Assembly (NCBI RefSeq): GCF_023195695.1
Contig: NZ_JALPQG010000006.1
Coordinates: 62,001 to 126,000, forward strand
Source: Aliiroseovarius sp. S1339
GTDB taxonomy: Bacteria; Pseudomonadota; Alphaproteobacteria; Rhodobacterales; Rhodobacteraceae
Length of the DNA: 64,000 nt
Direction of reading: 5' to 3'
The position numbers and the translations under genes were made by a program. The notes beneath the pieces are model-generated. The model was not told where the DNA came from. It did not search any database and saw only the letters and a list, made by a program, of their open reading frames with translations. This document shows, one piece after another, positions 38,021-47,295 of this stretch (position 1 is its first letter; each line of letters begins with the position of its first letter).

Positions 38021-38991
38021 ACAAGCTCCTCCAAGGGTCTAAGGCAGGCACGTCGGCGCACTTTGCGGCCTGCAACGCCGTCCAGGGTCGGGCGGGTCGT
38101 GGCGCAGTCTTTTATCGCAAATTCACAGCGAGGCGAAAATGGACAGCCGACCGGCATGTTCATCATGTTAGGCGGGCTGCCCGGAATGGTCGCCAGACGT
38201 TCGCTTTCGACATCCAGACGCGGAACGGCCTTCAAAAGACCCATCGTATAAGGATGGGTCGGCATTTCGAACAGACCGACGGTGGTGCCATATTCCATCT
38301 GCTGCCCGCCATACATGACCAGCGTTTCCCTACACGCCCCCGCGACCACACCCAGATCATGGGTGATCAGGATGATGGACATGCCGAATTCCTTTTGCAG
38401 GTCCTCAAGCAGTTTCATGATCTGCGCCTGAACAGTCACGTCCAACGCCGTCGTCGGCTCGTCCGCGATCAGAATGTCGGGCTTGCACAGAAGCGACATT
38501 GCGATCATGACCCGTTGACGCATACCGCCGGAAAACTCGTGCGGATACATGGAAATGCGTTTTTTCGCCTCAGGAATCCTTACCGCGTCGAGCATATCGA
38601 CCGATTGCCGCACCGCGTCAGATTTCGAAATCCCCTTGTGATGCGTCAACACCTCGGCCATCTGGTCGGAAACAGACATGAACGGGTTCAGGCAGGTCAT
38701 CGGATCCTGAAAGATCATTGCGATCTTTTCGGCCCTGATCTTGTTCAGTTTGTTGGTCGAGATGTTCAGGATTTCTTCGCCCGCCAGCTTGACCGATCCA
38801 GTGGCTTGGCCATTTCGGGCCAGCAACCCCATGATGGCAAACACCGTCTGGCTTTTGCCCGACCCGCTTTCGCCCACCACGCCAAGCGTCTCTCCCGCGA
38901 TCAAGTCAAAACTGATCCCGTCCACTGCGGTGACGGTTCCGTCCGGGGTGTCGAAATGAACGCTTAGGTTGCGTACTTCAAGAAGTGCCAT
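38017..38991 (-). CDS. oppD: Oligopeptide ABC transporter ATPase OppD
   Basis: A 324-residue ATPase: Walker [15 protein letters not shown] near 38, Q-loop region [14 protein letters not shown], signature [15 protein letters not shown] near 158, Walker [12 protein letters not shown], and the C-terminal [10 protein letters not shown] segment of the oligopeptide family. It forms the ATPase heterodimer with OppF. Confidence 0.92.
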   Translation of the reverse strand: MALLEVRNLSVHFDTPDGTVTAVDGISFDLIAGETLGVVGESGSGKSQTVFAIMGLLARNGQATGSVKLAGEEILNISTNKLNKIRAEKIAMIFQDPMTCLNPFMSVSDQMAEVLTHHKGISKSDAVRQSVDMLDAVRIPEAKKRISMYPHEFSGGMRQRVMIAMSLLCKPDILIADEPTTALDVTVQAQIMKLLEDLQKEFGMSIILITHDLGVVAGACRETLVMYGGQQMEYGTTVGLFEMPTHPYTMGLLKAVPRLDVESERLATIPGSPPNMMNMPVGCPFSPRCEFAIKDCATTRPTLDGVAGRKVRRRACLRPLEELV

Positions 38992-39003
38992 ATCGCTAAA
39001 CCC

Positions 39004-39912
39004 CTACCGGTCTTTCGGGTCAAGCGCATCGCGCAGACCGTCACCAAAGAAAAAGAACGCAAACAACGAGATCAGGAAGAAGAAGAGGGGGAACCCCAGC
39101 ATCCACAACGTGCCATAGCGCATCTGCCCGGCCCCTTCGTTGATCAACGCGCCCCAACTGGTCAATGGCTCTTGAACCCCCAAACCGAGGAACGAGATAA
39201 AGCTTTCAAACATGATCATCGAGGGCACCAGAAGCGTCGCGTAAACGATCACAACGCCAAGCAGGTTTGGAACGATATGGCGGATGATGATCTTCGGCGT
39301 CGAAACACCCGTCGCAATCGCAGCTTCCACGAACTCCTTGTTCTTGATCGACAGAGTCTGGCCGCGCGCGATCCGCGCCATGTCCAGCCACGAAATCAAG
39401 CCGATGCCGACAAACAGCATGAAAATCGAGCGCCCGAACACCACCAGCAACAGGATCAGGACGAACATGTACGGGATCGCCATCAGGATATCGACGATCC
39501 GCATCATAATGTTGTCCAGCCGCCCACCGATAAAACCAGCGGTCGCGCCATAAAGCGTGCCCACAATGACCGAGATCAACGCTCCGACGATACCAATCAT
39601 CAGCGAAATCTGCGTGCCCTGCACGACACGGGCGAACAGGTCACGCCCGAGCGGATCAAGTCCGAAATAATGGCCGGTTTCAATCGAAGGTCCACCAAGG
39701 GTGCGGACGTCGCCCATTAGGTTCCAGTCAATCTCCTCATTCGACCAGGGCGTTAGAAACCCGCCGAACAGCGCGAAAAGCGAGACGAGGATCAATATAA
39801 AAAGCGCCGCAACAGCCGCCTTGTTTCGGAAAAAGCGCGCCCGCGCGTCCTGCCACAGCGAGCGGCCTTTGATCACTTCGGTCGTGTCTACTATGTCTGT
39901 AACATGTGCCAT
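39004..39912 (-). CDS. oppC: Oligopeptide ABC transporter permease OppC
   Basis: A 302-residue inner-membrane permease with six helices; the N-terminal OppC-N segment (RARFFRNKAAVAALFILILV) is present, and the EAA-like loop EAAIATGVSTPKIIIRHIVP near 190-210 contacts the ATPases. The C-terminal GDGLRDALDPKDR is characteristic of DppC/OppC. It starts 10 bases after the oppB stop. Confidence 0.93.
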   Translation of the reverse strand: MAHVTDIVDTTEVIKGRSLWQDARARFFRNKAAVAALFILILVSLFALFGGFLTPWSNEEIDWNLMGDVRTLGGPSIETGHYFGLDPLGRDLFARVVQGTQISLMIGIVGALISVIVGTLYGATAGFIGGRLDNIMMRIVDILMAIPYMFVLILLLVVFGRSIFMLFVGIGLISWLDMARIARGQTLSIKNKEFVEAAIATGVSTPKIIIRHIVPNLLGVVIVYATLLVPSMIMFESFISFLGLGVQEPLTSWGALINEGAGQMRYGTLWMLGFPLFFFLISLFAFFFFGDGLRDALDPKDR

Positions 39913-39922
39913 GCGCGCGCCC

Positions 39923-40864
39923 TCAGTACCGAATACGTGGGTCGATCCATGCGTACAGCACGTCCACCAACAGGTTGAAAAGGATCGTCAGCATACCAAC
40001 AAGGATCGTAATCCCCATGATCACCGAATAGTCCCGGTTCAGTGCAGCTTGCACAAAATCTTTGCCGATGCCGCCGGTTGACAGAAACATATCAACAACA
40101 ACCGAACCAGTGATCATGCCAACAAACGCCGGTCCCAGATAAGAGATCACCGGGATCAACGCCGGCTTCAGCGTATGGCGAAGAACGATCGTTCGGTCGG
40201 GAAGCCCCTTGGCGCGCGCGGTGCGGACGAAGTTCGAGTTCAGCACCTCAAGCATCGAAGATCGCGTCAGCCGCGCGATTGACGCCAGATACGAGGTCGC
40301 AAGCGCGATGACAGGCATGACCAGATAGGAAGAATAGGAGTTCGGGTCACCCGGCCCACCCCACCAGCCGCCACCCGGCAGCCAGCTCAGCCACAGTGTG
40401 AACACCAGCACAAGGATCGGGGCCATGATGAAGTTGGGCAACGCCTGCGCACCGATGGAAAATCCGACAGCCAGATAGTCGATCCAGGTATTTTGCTTCA
40501 GGGCGGCGGCAATGCCTAGCGCACCGCCGATCAGCACCGCAAAAAAGAAGGCCCAGAACCCATAGGTCAGTGTAACCGGGAAGCCATCCGCGACGATCTG
40601 GTTCACCGTTCTGTCCTGATAAACAAAACTCGGGCCGAAATCGAAGTGGAAGATGATGTTTTTCAGATAGGTGCCGATCTGAACGAGGAAGGGATCATCA
40701 AGCCCGTATTTGGCATTGATATTCTCTAACACCTTCGGCGGCAGCGCGCGTTCTTTTGTGAACGGACCACCGGGCGCGGCGCGCATCAGAACGAACGAGA
40801 ATACGATCAAAATCAGGATAACAGGCACAGCCATCGCAATGCGACGAAGAACAAATCCCAGCAT
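39923..40864 (-). CDS. oppB: Oligopeptide ABC transporter permease OppB
   Basis: A 313-residue permease; it starts MLGFVLRRIAMAVPVILILI, the usual OppB/DppB opening, then APGGPFTKERALPPKVLENI and the EAA loop RTARAKGLPDRTIVLRHTL near 215. An in-frame ATG at 40915 would add 17 residues without family support. It is the first permease gene after oppA. Confidence 0.92.
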   Translation of the reverse strand: MLGFVLRRIAMAVPVILILIVFSFVLMRAAPGGPFTKERALPPKVLENINAKYGLDDPFLVQIGTYLKNIIFHFDFGPSFVYQDRTVNQIVADGFPVTLTYGFWAFFFAVLIGGALGIAAALKQNTWIDYLAVGFSIGAQALPNFIMAPILVLVFTLWLSWLPGGGWWGGPGDPNSYSSYLVMPVIALATSYLASIARLTRSSMLEVLNSNFVRTARAKGLPDRTIVLRHTLKPALIPVISYLGPAFVGMITGSVVVDMFLSTGGIGKDFVQAALNRDYSVIMGITILVGMLTILFNLLVDVLYAWIDPRIRY

Positions 40865-40935
40865 ATGGAGACCCCGTTTTATGACGGGCGGGCCCGGTTT
40901 CCCGGACCAGCCCAAAGTGATTAGAACAGCGTGGC

Positions 40936-42558
40936 TTATTCAGCCGTGCGATACATCGTGCGGGAATAAACGTTGTTCATAAGGTCTTCAAACGGGTATC
41001 CCTTCAGGTCCGGCTTAACCATGATCACCTGAGTATACTGGTACACCGGAACGATCGGCATGTCGTCCGCCAGCAATTGCTCCATCTGCTTGTATTCTTC
41101 CGCAGGGTTCGCAGAAGTCTTCGCAGCCTTCGCCAACTCGTCATATTTCGGGTTGGTATACTTACCGTTGTTGTGGCCCGATGTCGTGGTGAACAGGTCG
41201 GTGTAGGTGGACGGCTCGTTATAGTCGCCACACCATGCATATCGGGCCATGCCAAAGTCGCCGTTGCGCAGCTTGTCCAGATGCACTTTCCATTCGAAGT
41301 TGGCCAGCGTGATATTGGCACCCAAAGCTTGCTTCCACATTTGCGACGCAGCGATTGCAATCTTCTTGTGCGCTTCGGACGTGTTGTAGTTCAGCGTTAG
41401 CTCAAGCGGCTTGCCGCCGGGGCCGTAACCCGCTTCTTCAAGAAGCTCTTTGGCTTTTGCCATACGCTCGTCCTGCGACCACGTCGCATAGTCGATTTCT
41501 GGCATTTCAAAACCAGCCGTCTTCTGGTGCGTCCAGTTATATGACGGGTATTGGCCGCCTTTCAGGATGCTGTCGACGATGACGTCGCGGTTCAGCGCAT
41601 AGGACAACGCCTTGCGAACACGGACGTCCTTCAGAGCCTCAGGGCCATCTTCGCGCAGGTTGAACATATAGATATAGGAACACGACCGCGGTGTCGAATA
41701 GGTCTCGTCCGGCAGTTTTTCCTTCAGGGCCGGGTATTGGCCTGCGGGCACGTCGGTTTTATCAACTTCGCCTGCATCATAGCGAGTCAGAGCGATGTTT
41801 TCATCGTTGATCACCAAGGCGACGACCTGTTCAAGAACGGTCTTGTCGTTGTTCCAATACATCTCGTTGCGTTCGCGCGTGACTTTCACGCCCGGTACAT
41901 AGTCGGTCAGGACAAAGGCGCCGTTGCCAACCAGATTGCCGGGTTTGGTCCAGTTATCGCCGTGTTCTTCAAGCACCTTTTGGTTGACCGGGAAGGTGGA
42001 CGCATGTGTCAGCATACCGGGGAAATAGGGGCGCGGCGCGTCGATCTTGACCTCAAGCGTCTTATCATCAACGGCTGTCGCACCCAGCATGTCAGCGGCC
42101 ATTTCGCCGGCGACGATTTTCGTGGCGTTCTCGACACCCATCAGCTCCATGTACCAAGCGTATTCCGACGCGGTTGCGGGGTCAGCCAGACGCTGCCACG
42201 CATAGACGAAATCGCCTGCGGTCACCGGATCACCGTTCGACCATTTTGCGTCGCGCAGCTTGAACGTATAGGTCAGGCCGTCTTCCGACACTTCCCAACT
42301 TTCCGCCGCACCGGGAACCGAATTGCCTTGCGGGTCCGAGTTCACCAGCCCCTCAAACAGGTCACGCAAAATGTGCGACCCTTCGACATCGGTGTTGATC
42401 TGAGGGTCAAACGATTTGACGTCGTCCAACATGCGATAAGTATAAATCTGGCTATCCGCGAGCGCCTCGCCGGTGTCCGGGTGGGTGCCGGCTGCCAAGG
42501 CGGGGCTGGCAAGCGCAAGTGCCGAGCCTAGCAGGGCAGCTTTGATTGTAATGTTCAT
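40936..42558 (-). CDS. oppA: Periplasmic oligopeptide-binding protein OppA
   Basis: A 540-residue SBP_bac_5 receptor. Signal peptide 1-23 (ending ALAA, no lipobox Cys), then DDVKSFDPQINTDVEGSHIL and LRDAKWSNGDPVTAGDFVYAW, the classical OppA ligand-pocket segments. It captures peptides for OppBCDF. SD GGGAG lies upstream of the ATG. It is first gene of the opp operon. Confidence 0.93.
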   Translation of the reverse strand: MNITIKAALLGSALALASPALAAGTHPDTGEALADSQIYTYRMLDDVKSFDPQINTDVEGSHILRDLFEGLVNSDPQGNSVPGAAESWEVSEDGLTYTFKLRDAKWSNGDPVTAGDFVYAWQRLADPATASEYAWYMELMGVENATKIVAGEMAADMLGATAVDDKTLEVKIDAPRPYFPGMLTHASTFPVNQKVLEEHGDNWTKPGNLVGNGAFVLTDYVPGVKVTRERNEMYWNNDKTVLEQVVALVINDENIALTRYDAGEVDKTDVPAGQYPALKEKLPDETYSTPRSCSYIYMFNLREDGPEALKDVRVRKALSYALNRDVIVDSILKGGQYPSYNWTHQKTAGFEMPEIDYATWSQDERMAKAKELLEEAGYGPGGKPLELTLNYNTSEAHKKIAIAASQMWKQALGANITLANFEWKVHLDKLRNGDFGMARYAWCGDYNEPSTYTDLFTTTSGHNNGKYTNPKYDELAKAAKTSANPAEEYKQMEQLLADDMPIVPVYQYTQVIMVKPDLKGYPFEDLMNNVYSRTMYRTAE

Positions 42559-42893
42559 GAAGGTTCTCCCTAGTCAGTTTTTTGCGGGATGATGCCGTAA
42601 ACAGAACTCAATCGTTCCGCGAGAGACTCAGCCCTCCGGCAATCACCGATGAAGCATCCTATGCGCATCTTGTCGCGAGAAACAACAGCTTGCAGCACTG
42701 TCGTTTTTTCAACAAGTCGAGAGGTCGTATCGCCGTACTCAGATGGCGAACTTCGTGAATATGGCGATTATTTCGTGAAAATGACGGCAATTCTGGCATC
42801 CAATGCCAACTGCACCTGCATTATTGCCAATCCAGAATGCTCGTGCGAACCTTAGACCAACATAAACCCACTGGACCAATCCGAGGGAAATCC
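42559..42893. other. Intergenic region between divergent oppA and deoC, with tandem imperfect repeats
   Basis: About 335 bases without a credible gene. It must hold the oppA and deoC promoters, which I cannot place with confidence. Two imperfect direct repeats stand out: ATGGCGAACTTCGTGA (42743-42758) and ATGGCGATTATTTCGTGA (42761-42778), about 18 bases apart and possibly followed by a weaker third copy. They may be operator sites. A 68-codon plus-strand frame here looks non-coding. Confidence 0.4.
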
Positions 42894-43913
42894 GTGCAAA
42901 GCGAACAGACATCAGCCCGCGCCTCTGGGGTGGACCGGGACATTGCGCAGTTGCCGCAAGTGGCCCATTCACGCAATCCGGGCATGGACCTGGACATGAA
43001 CTGGGTGCGCGCCGTTCAGGCCAACACATCCGCAATTGAACGCCGTTGCGCTTCCCTGCCCGGTCGGCGTAGCGTCAAAAAAGATCATCAGGCTGCATGG
43101 CTTTTGAAGGCCATCACCATGATCGACCTGACCACACTGGCGGGTGATGACACACCGGGGCGGGTGCGCCGACTATGTGCCAAAGCGGCCCATCCCGTGC
43201 GGCCCGAGATCATGACAGCCTTGGGCGTCGATGAGATTACTACGGGTGCCGTCTGCGTCTATCACGACATGATCGCGACCGCCGTGGATACGCTGGACCA
43301 TTTGGGGGTTAACCTACCGGTTGCCGCCGTATCGACCGGCTTTCCCGCGGGCCTCAGTCCCTATCACTTGCGGGTCGAAGAAATCCGCGAAAGTGCGCGC
43401 GCCGGGGCCTCGGAAATCGACATCGTGATTTCGCGCCGCCATGTGCTGACCGGCAACTGGCAGGCGCTTTACGACGAGATGCGTGACTTCCGAGAGGCCT
43501 GCGGCGACGCGCATGTGAAAGCCATTCTTGCCACAGGTGAACTGGGCAGCTTGCGCAATGTCGCGCGCGCCTCGCTTGTCTGCATGATGGCCGGGGCCGA
43601 CTTCATCAAGACCTCGACCGGCAAGGAAAGCGTGAACGCAACCCTTCCCGTCAGTTTGGTCATGATCCGGGCAATTCGTGATTATTACGAAGCGACAGGC
43701 TATCGCGTCGGCTACAAGCCTGCGGGCGGCATTTCGAAAGCCAAGGACGCGATCACCTATCTGGCCCTGATCAAGGAAGAACTGGGCGACGACTGGCTGA
43801 CGCCCGACCTGTTCCGCTTTGGCGCCAGCTCGCTTCTGGGCGATATCGAACGCCAGTTGGAACACCACGTGACCGGCCATTATTCGGCCACCTACCGCCA
43901 CCCGATGGGCTGA
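42894..43913 (+). CDS. deoC: Deoxyribose-phosphate aldolase DeoC
   Basis: Splits 2-deoxyribose 5-phosphate into glyceraldehyde 3-phosphate and acetaldehyde. The 339-residue protein is of the longer (about 330) DeoC subclass: RRSVKKDHQAAWLLKAITMI near 60, the Schiff-base Lys239 in FIKTSTGKESVNATLP, and the second active Lys in GYKPAGGI. The start is a GTG at 42894 with SD GAGGGA; it gives the N-terminal extension before NPGMDLDMNWVRAVQANTSA seen in relatives. The next gene begins 10 bases later. Confidence 0.93.
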   Translation: MQSEQTSARASGVDRDIAQLPQVAHSRNPGMDLDMNWVRAVQANTSAIERRCASLPGRRSVKKDHQAAWLLKAITMIDLTTLAGDDTPGRVRRLCAKAAHPVRPEIMTALGVDEITTGAVCVYHDMIATAVDTLDHLGVNLPVAAVSTGFPAGLSPYHLRVEEIRESARAGASEIDIVISRRHVLTGNWQALYDEMRDFREACGDAHVKAILATGELGSLRNVARASLVCMMAGADFIKTSTGKESVNATLPVSLVMIRAIRDYYEATGYRVGYKPAGGISKAKDAITYLALIKEELGDDWLTPDLFRFGASSLLGDIERQLEHHVTGHYSATYRHPMG

Positions 43914-43923
43914 GGGCATTGTT

Positions 43924-46275
43924 ATGACCGTGAAAGAAATCTTTGACACGATGGATTATGGCCTCGCCCCGGAAAGCGCGAAGGAAGCGTTGGGCTGGAT
44001 TGCCGAACGCAACGGCCAGTTTGGTCTGTATATCGGCGGGCGTATGAGTGCCGTCGGTGACACATTTGACACCAAGAACCCCGCCAATGGCGAAGTGCTG
44101 GCGCAGGTCACGCAGGCCACACCCGACGACGTCGACGCCGCCGTCACCGCCGCCCGCAAGGCGCAGCGCAAATGGGCGGCACTTTCGGGCCACGAACGGG
44201 CGAAATACCTTTATGCTCTGGCGCGTTTGGTCCAAAAGCATTCGCGGCTGTTCGCGGTGCTGGAAACGCTGGATAATGGTAAACCCATCCGCGAAAGCCG
44301 CGACATCGACATTCCGCTGGTCGCGCGCCATTTCTATTACCACGCGGGCATGGCGCAGTTGCAAGACGCCGAGCTTCCCGACCGTGAGGCGCTGGGCGTT
44401 TGCGGCCAGATCATCCCGTGGAATTTCCCGCTGCTCATGCTGTCATGGAAAATCGCGCCTGCGATTGCGATGGGCAACACCGTGGTTCTGAAGCCCGCCG
44501 AATACACGTCGCTGACCGCCCTTCTGTTTGCGCAAATCTGCGACGAGGCCGGACTGCCCAAGGGCGTGGTCAACATCGTTACCGGCGACGGGCGCGTGGG
44601 TGAAGCCATCGTGACGCATGAGGATATCGACAAGATCGCCTTCACCGGCTCAACCGAAGTTGGCCGGGTGATCCGCCGCGAAACGGCAGGGTCGGGCAAG
44701 TCCCTGACATTGGAACTGGGGGGCAAGTCGCCCTACATCGTGTTTGACGACGCCGATCTGGATTCAGCGGTCGAAGGTCTGGTCGACGCAATATGGTTCA
44801 ATCAGGGTCAGGTCTGCTGTGCAGGCTCGCGCCTGATCGTGCAGGAAGGCATCGCCGACCGTTTCTATACCAAGCTGAAAGCCCGGATGGACAAGCTGCG
44901 CATGGGCGATCCGCTGGACAAATCCATTGATGTGGGCGCCGTGGTGGACCCTGTGCAGCACGCGCAAATCACGAAGTTGGTCGAGGCGGGCGCAGGCGAC
45001 GGCGAGCTTTACCAAGCCCCCTGCCCGATCCCGGACACAGGCTGTTTTTACCCGCCCACCCTGATCACCGGCCTGTCGTCGGCGTCCATGCTGATGCAGG
45101 AAGAAATCTTCGGCCCGGTTCTGGTCGCCACCACCTTCCGCACCCCATCCGAGGCCGTCGAGATTGCCAACAACACCCGTTACGGGCTGGCCGCCACGGT
45201 GTGGAGCGAGAATGTGAACCTGACCCTTGATATCGCGCCAAAGCTGGCGGCTGGCGTGGTCTGGGTGAACGGCACCAACATGTTTGACGCCGCTGCCGGG
45301 TTTGGTGGCGTGCGCGAAAGCGGGTTTGGCCGCGAAGGGGGCTGGGAAGGCTTGCAAGCCTACACCAAGCCGCGCGCCAAGGCGCAGTCGTTGAAACCCA
45401 TCGCCGCCTTTGCTGCCCCGAAAGAGGCGACGGTCGACGCGCTGGATCGCACCGCCAAGTTCTATGTCGGTGGCAAGCAAGCGCGGCCCGATGGTGGCTA
45501 TTCGCAAGCTGTTTGGTCCAAACAAGGTGCGCTTTTGGGTCACGTCGGCGTGGCCAACCGCAAAGACATCCGCAACGCGGTCGAGGCTGCACATACCGCC
45601 AATGGCTGGTCCAAGACGACGGGCCACTTGCGCGCACAGATCCTGTATTATATCGGCGAGAACCTCTCGGCCCGCGCGGATGAGTTCGCTGCCCGGATCG
45701 ACGCCATGATGGGTGGTCGCAATGGCGCAAAGGAGGTGAACGCTGCGGTCAGCCGCCTGTTCACCTATGCCGCTTGGTCCGACAAATATGACGGCGCTGC
45801 GAAGCCGGTTCCGATGCGCGGGGTCGCGCTGGCGATGAACGAGCCGGTCGGCGTTATCGGCGGCTTCTGCCCGGACGACGCCCCCCTTCTGGGACTGGTG
45901 TCCCTGATGGCCCCGGCGATCGCGATGGGCAACCGCGTGGTGCTGGCCGCAAGCGAGCCGTTCCCGCTGGCCGCGACCGATTTCTATCAGGTGCTCGACA
46001 CGTCGGACTTGCCGGCGGGCGTCGTGAACATCGTCACCGGCAGCCACGCAGAGCTTGCGTCGCCCTTGGCAGGTCACCTTGGCGTAGATGCGGTTTGGAC
46101 GCTGTCTGGGGCGGACATTTCAGCCATCGTGGAAACAGAAAGTGCAGGGAACCTGAAACGCAGTTGGGTCAACAACGCGACAGCGCGGGACTGGTTCGGG
46201 GCAGCAGGCGAAGGCCGCGAATTCTTGGTCCACGCCACCGAGGTCAAAACGATCTGGGTGCCCTACGGCGAATAA
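43924..46275 (+). CDS. ALDH16-family aldehyde dehydrogenase (active domain plus pseudo-ALDH domain)
   Basis: A 783-residue two-domain aldehyde dehydrogenase. Residues about 25-490 form a complete ALDH domain: WNFPLLMLSWKIAPAIAMGN, catalytic-base Glu264 in LELGGKSP, and nucleophile Cys298 in FNQGQVCCAGS. Residues about 500-783 are a second, truncated ALDH-like domain (PVGVIGGFCPDDAPLLGLVS, APAIAMGNRVVLAASE) with no nucleophile Cys. This is the ALDH16 architecture, known structurally from a marine Rhodobacteraceae (Loktanella) enzyme. It is co-transcribed with deoC, so acetaldehyde from DeoC is a plausible, unproven substrate. Confidence 0.9.
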   Translation: MTVKEIFDTMDYGLAPESAKEALGWIAERNGQFGLYIGGRMSAVGDTFDTKNPANGEVLAQVTQATPDDVDAAVTAARKAQRKWAALSGHERAKYLYALARLVQKHSRLFAVLETLDNGKPIRESRDIDIPLVARHFYYHAGMAQLQDAELPDREALGVCGQIIPWNFPLLMLSWKIAPAIAMGNTVVLKPAEYTSLTALLFAQICDEAGLPKGVVNIVTGDGRVGEAIVTHEDIDKIAFTGSTEVGRVIRRETAGSGKSLTLELGGKSPYIVFDDADLDSAVEGLVDAIWFNQGQVCCAGSRLIVQEGIADRFYTKLKARMDKLRMGDPLDKSIDVGAVVDPVQHAQITKLVEAGAGDGELYQAPCPIPDTGCFYPPTLITGLSSASMLMQEEIFGPVLVATTFRTPSEAVEIANNTRYGLAATVWSENVNLTLDIAPKLAAGVVWVNGTNMFDAAAGFGGVRESGFGREGGWEGLQAYTKPRAKAQSLKPIAAFAAPKEATVDALDRTAKFYVGGKQARPDGGYSQAVWSKQGALLGHVGVANRKDIRNAVEAAHTANGWSKTTGHLRAQILYYIGENLSARADEFAARIDAMMGGRNGAKEVNAAVSRLFTYAAWSDKYDGAAKPVPMRGVALAMNEPVGVIGGFCPDDAPLLGLVSLMAPAIAMGNRVVLAASEPFPLAATDFYQVLDTSDLPAGVVNIVTGSHAELASPLAGHLGVDAVWTLSGADISAIVETESAGNLKRSWVNNATARDWFGAAGEGREFLVHATEVKTIWVPYGE

Positions 46276-46298
46276 GCCCACACCATTGAACGGCAAAA

Positions 46299-46331
46299 CG
46301 CCGCGCGGGATATCCTGCGCGGCGCTTTTTT
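46299..46331. terminator. Terminator after the ALDH16 gene
   Basis: A 13-bp near-perfect stem, CGCCGCGCGGGAT/ATCCTGCGCGGCG (46299-46311 and 46312-46324), whose apical pairs open to make the loop, is followed by CTTTTTT. AAAA lies on the other side, so it may also stop the opposing DUF1523 transcript. Confidence 0.85.
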
Positions 46332-46340
46332 ATGTCGATC

Positions 46341-47018
46341 TTACTTCTTGCGCCAAGACCCCAACCAGCGCGAGAACCGGCCCCGCGCTTTGTCTGCACG
46401 GGCATCAACCGCATCCCACGCCTCGCCCGCATCTTCAAGCGCCGGATCTATCGAGCGTTCGCGGAACTGTCGCCACAACGCGCGCACGAAGCCGATGATG
46501 ACAGCCAACACAAGGAAGAACATGATGTTGAACCATGGAATAATGGTCGCGTCAGGTCCGGTGACAGGACGTATCGCAACCGCGTTCGGAAACGCCGAAA
46601 TCAGCTCGTTGCGCCAGCCGTAATGGGTTAGCACTGCCCATTTGGGGTTTTCCGGCGTAGATCGCAGATCGTCCACTTCGGTCTGAAGGCTGGCGGTGTC
46701 AAACTTGAAATAGAATGGCCAACCCCAGCCGGTATCCTCGTTGCGATAAACCATGACCTCTTCCGCATCGCGGCGCACGAAACCCAGAAGATACGTTTTC
46801 TTTTTCACCGTCTGGATGAACTGCACATCTCGGTTGATCAGGTTGGCGGATTGATCATCCGGCTTCGACCAGAAAATCCGGGTCCAATCCCCCAAATCCT
46901 GCCGTTCCTGATAGGTGTTCACGACGCGCACAATGTCATGTTGCGGCAACACATAATGCAGCACACCAAATAGGAGCACGAAGATCAGACTGCGGATGAT
47001 GATACGAAAACGGCGCAT
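46341..47018 (-). CDS. DUF1523 family membrane protein
   Basis: A 225-residue protein with an N-terminal hydrophobic anchor (about 6-25), a periplasmic middle domain with HYVLPQHDIVRVVNTYQERQ and YRNEDTGWGWPFYFKFDTAS, a second membrane helix (about 160-182) and a basic C-terminal tail. This matches DUF1523, a family of unknown function. It is the last gene of the minus-strand cluster; its ATG lies eight bases after the preceding stop. Confidence 0.8.
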   Translation of the reverse strand: MRRFRIIIRSLIFVLLFGVLHYVLPQHDIVRVVNTYQERQDLGDWTRIFWSKPDDQSANLINRDVQFIQTVKKKTYLLGFVRRDAEEVMVYRNEDTGWGWPFYFKFDTASLQTEVDDLRSTPENPKWAVLTHYGWRNELISAFPNAVAIRPVTGPDATIIPWFNIMFFLVLAVIIGFVRALWRQFRERSIDPALEDAGEAWDAVDARADKARGRFSRWLGSWRKK

Positions 47019-47026
47019 GGGGAACC

Positions 47027-47293
47027 TCAGTTGATTAGGATGAGTGACATCAGAACGAATAGCGCGGGGATCACATACACCAGCAGGATCAGCTTGGGCC
47101 GGAAGCTTTTCTTATAGTCCTCCATCCCTTCGCGTAGCCACGCGTCACGATCGGTCACATCGCCATCGGGGTGTTCCTCGGCCCATTGATTTTCCAGTTT
47201 TTCCAACCGGATCGAGCGGGAATACATGCTGACCAACACGTAAACGATGCTAAGCCCTATGAACCCGAAAATGACAAGTCGCACCAATCCCAT
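47027..47293 (-). CDS. Small membrane protein of unknown function
   Basis: An 88-residue protein with two hydrophobic helices, about 2-22 (LVRLVIFGFIGLSIVYVLVS) and 67-87, separated by a charged loop (SIRLEKLENQWAEEHPDGDV). No family recognised. The ATG at 47293 has an excellent SD AGGAGGTAACG. It begins two bases after the DUF6638 stop, so it belongs to the same transcript, and is followed by the DUF1523 gene. Confidence 0.75.
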   Translation of the reverse strand: MGLVRLVIFGFIGLSIVYVLVSMYSRSIRLEKLENQWAEEHPDGDVTDRDAWLREGMEDYKKSFRPKLILLVYVIPALFVLMSLILIN

Positions 47294-47295
47294 CG

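Noticed and set aside
42649-42855. 68-codon plus-strand frame between oppA and deoC
   Set aside because: No SD, unlike known proteins, and contains the tandem repeats; regarded as regulatory DNA.
44764-46077. Minus-strand open frame (437 codons) opposite the ALDH16 gene
   Set aside because: Complementary to a certain enzyme domain; composition is typical of an antisense shadow.
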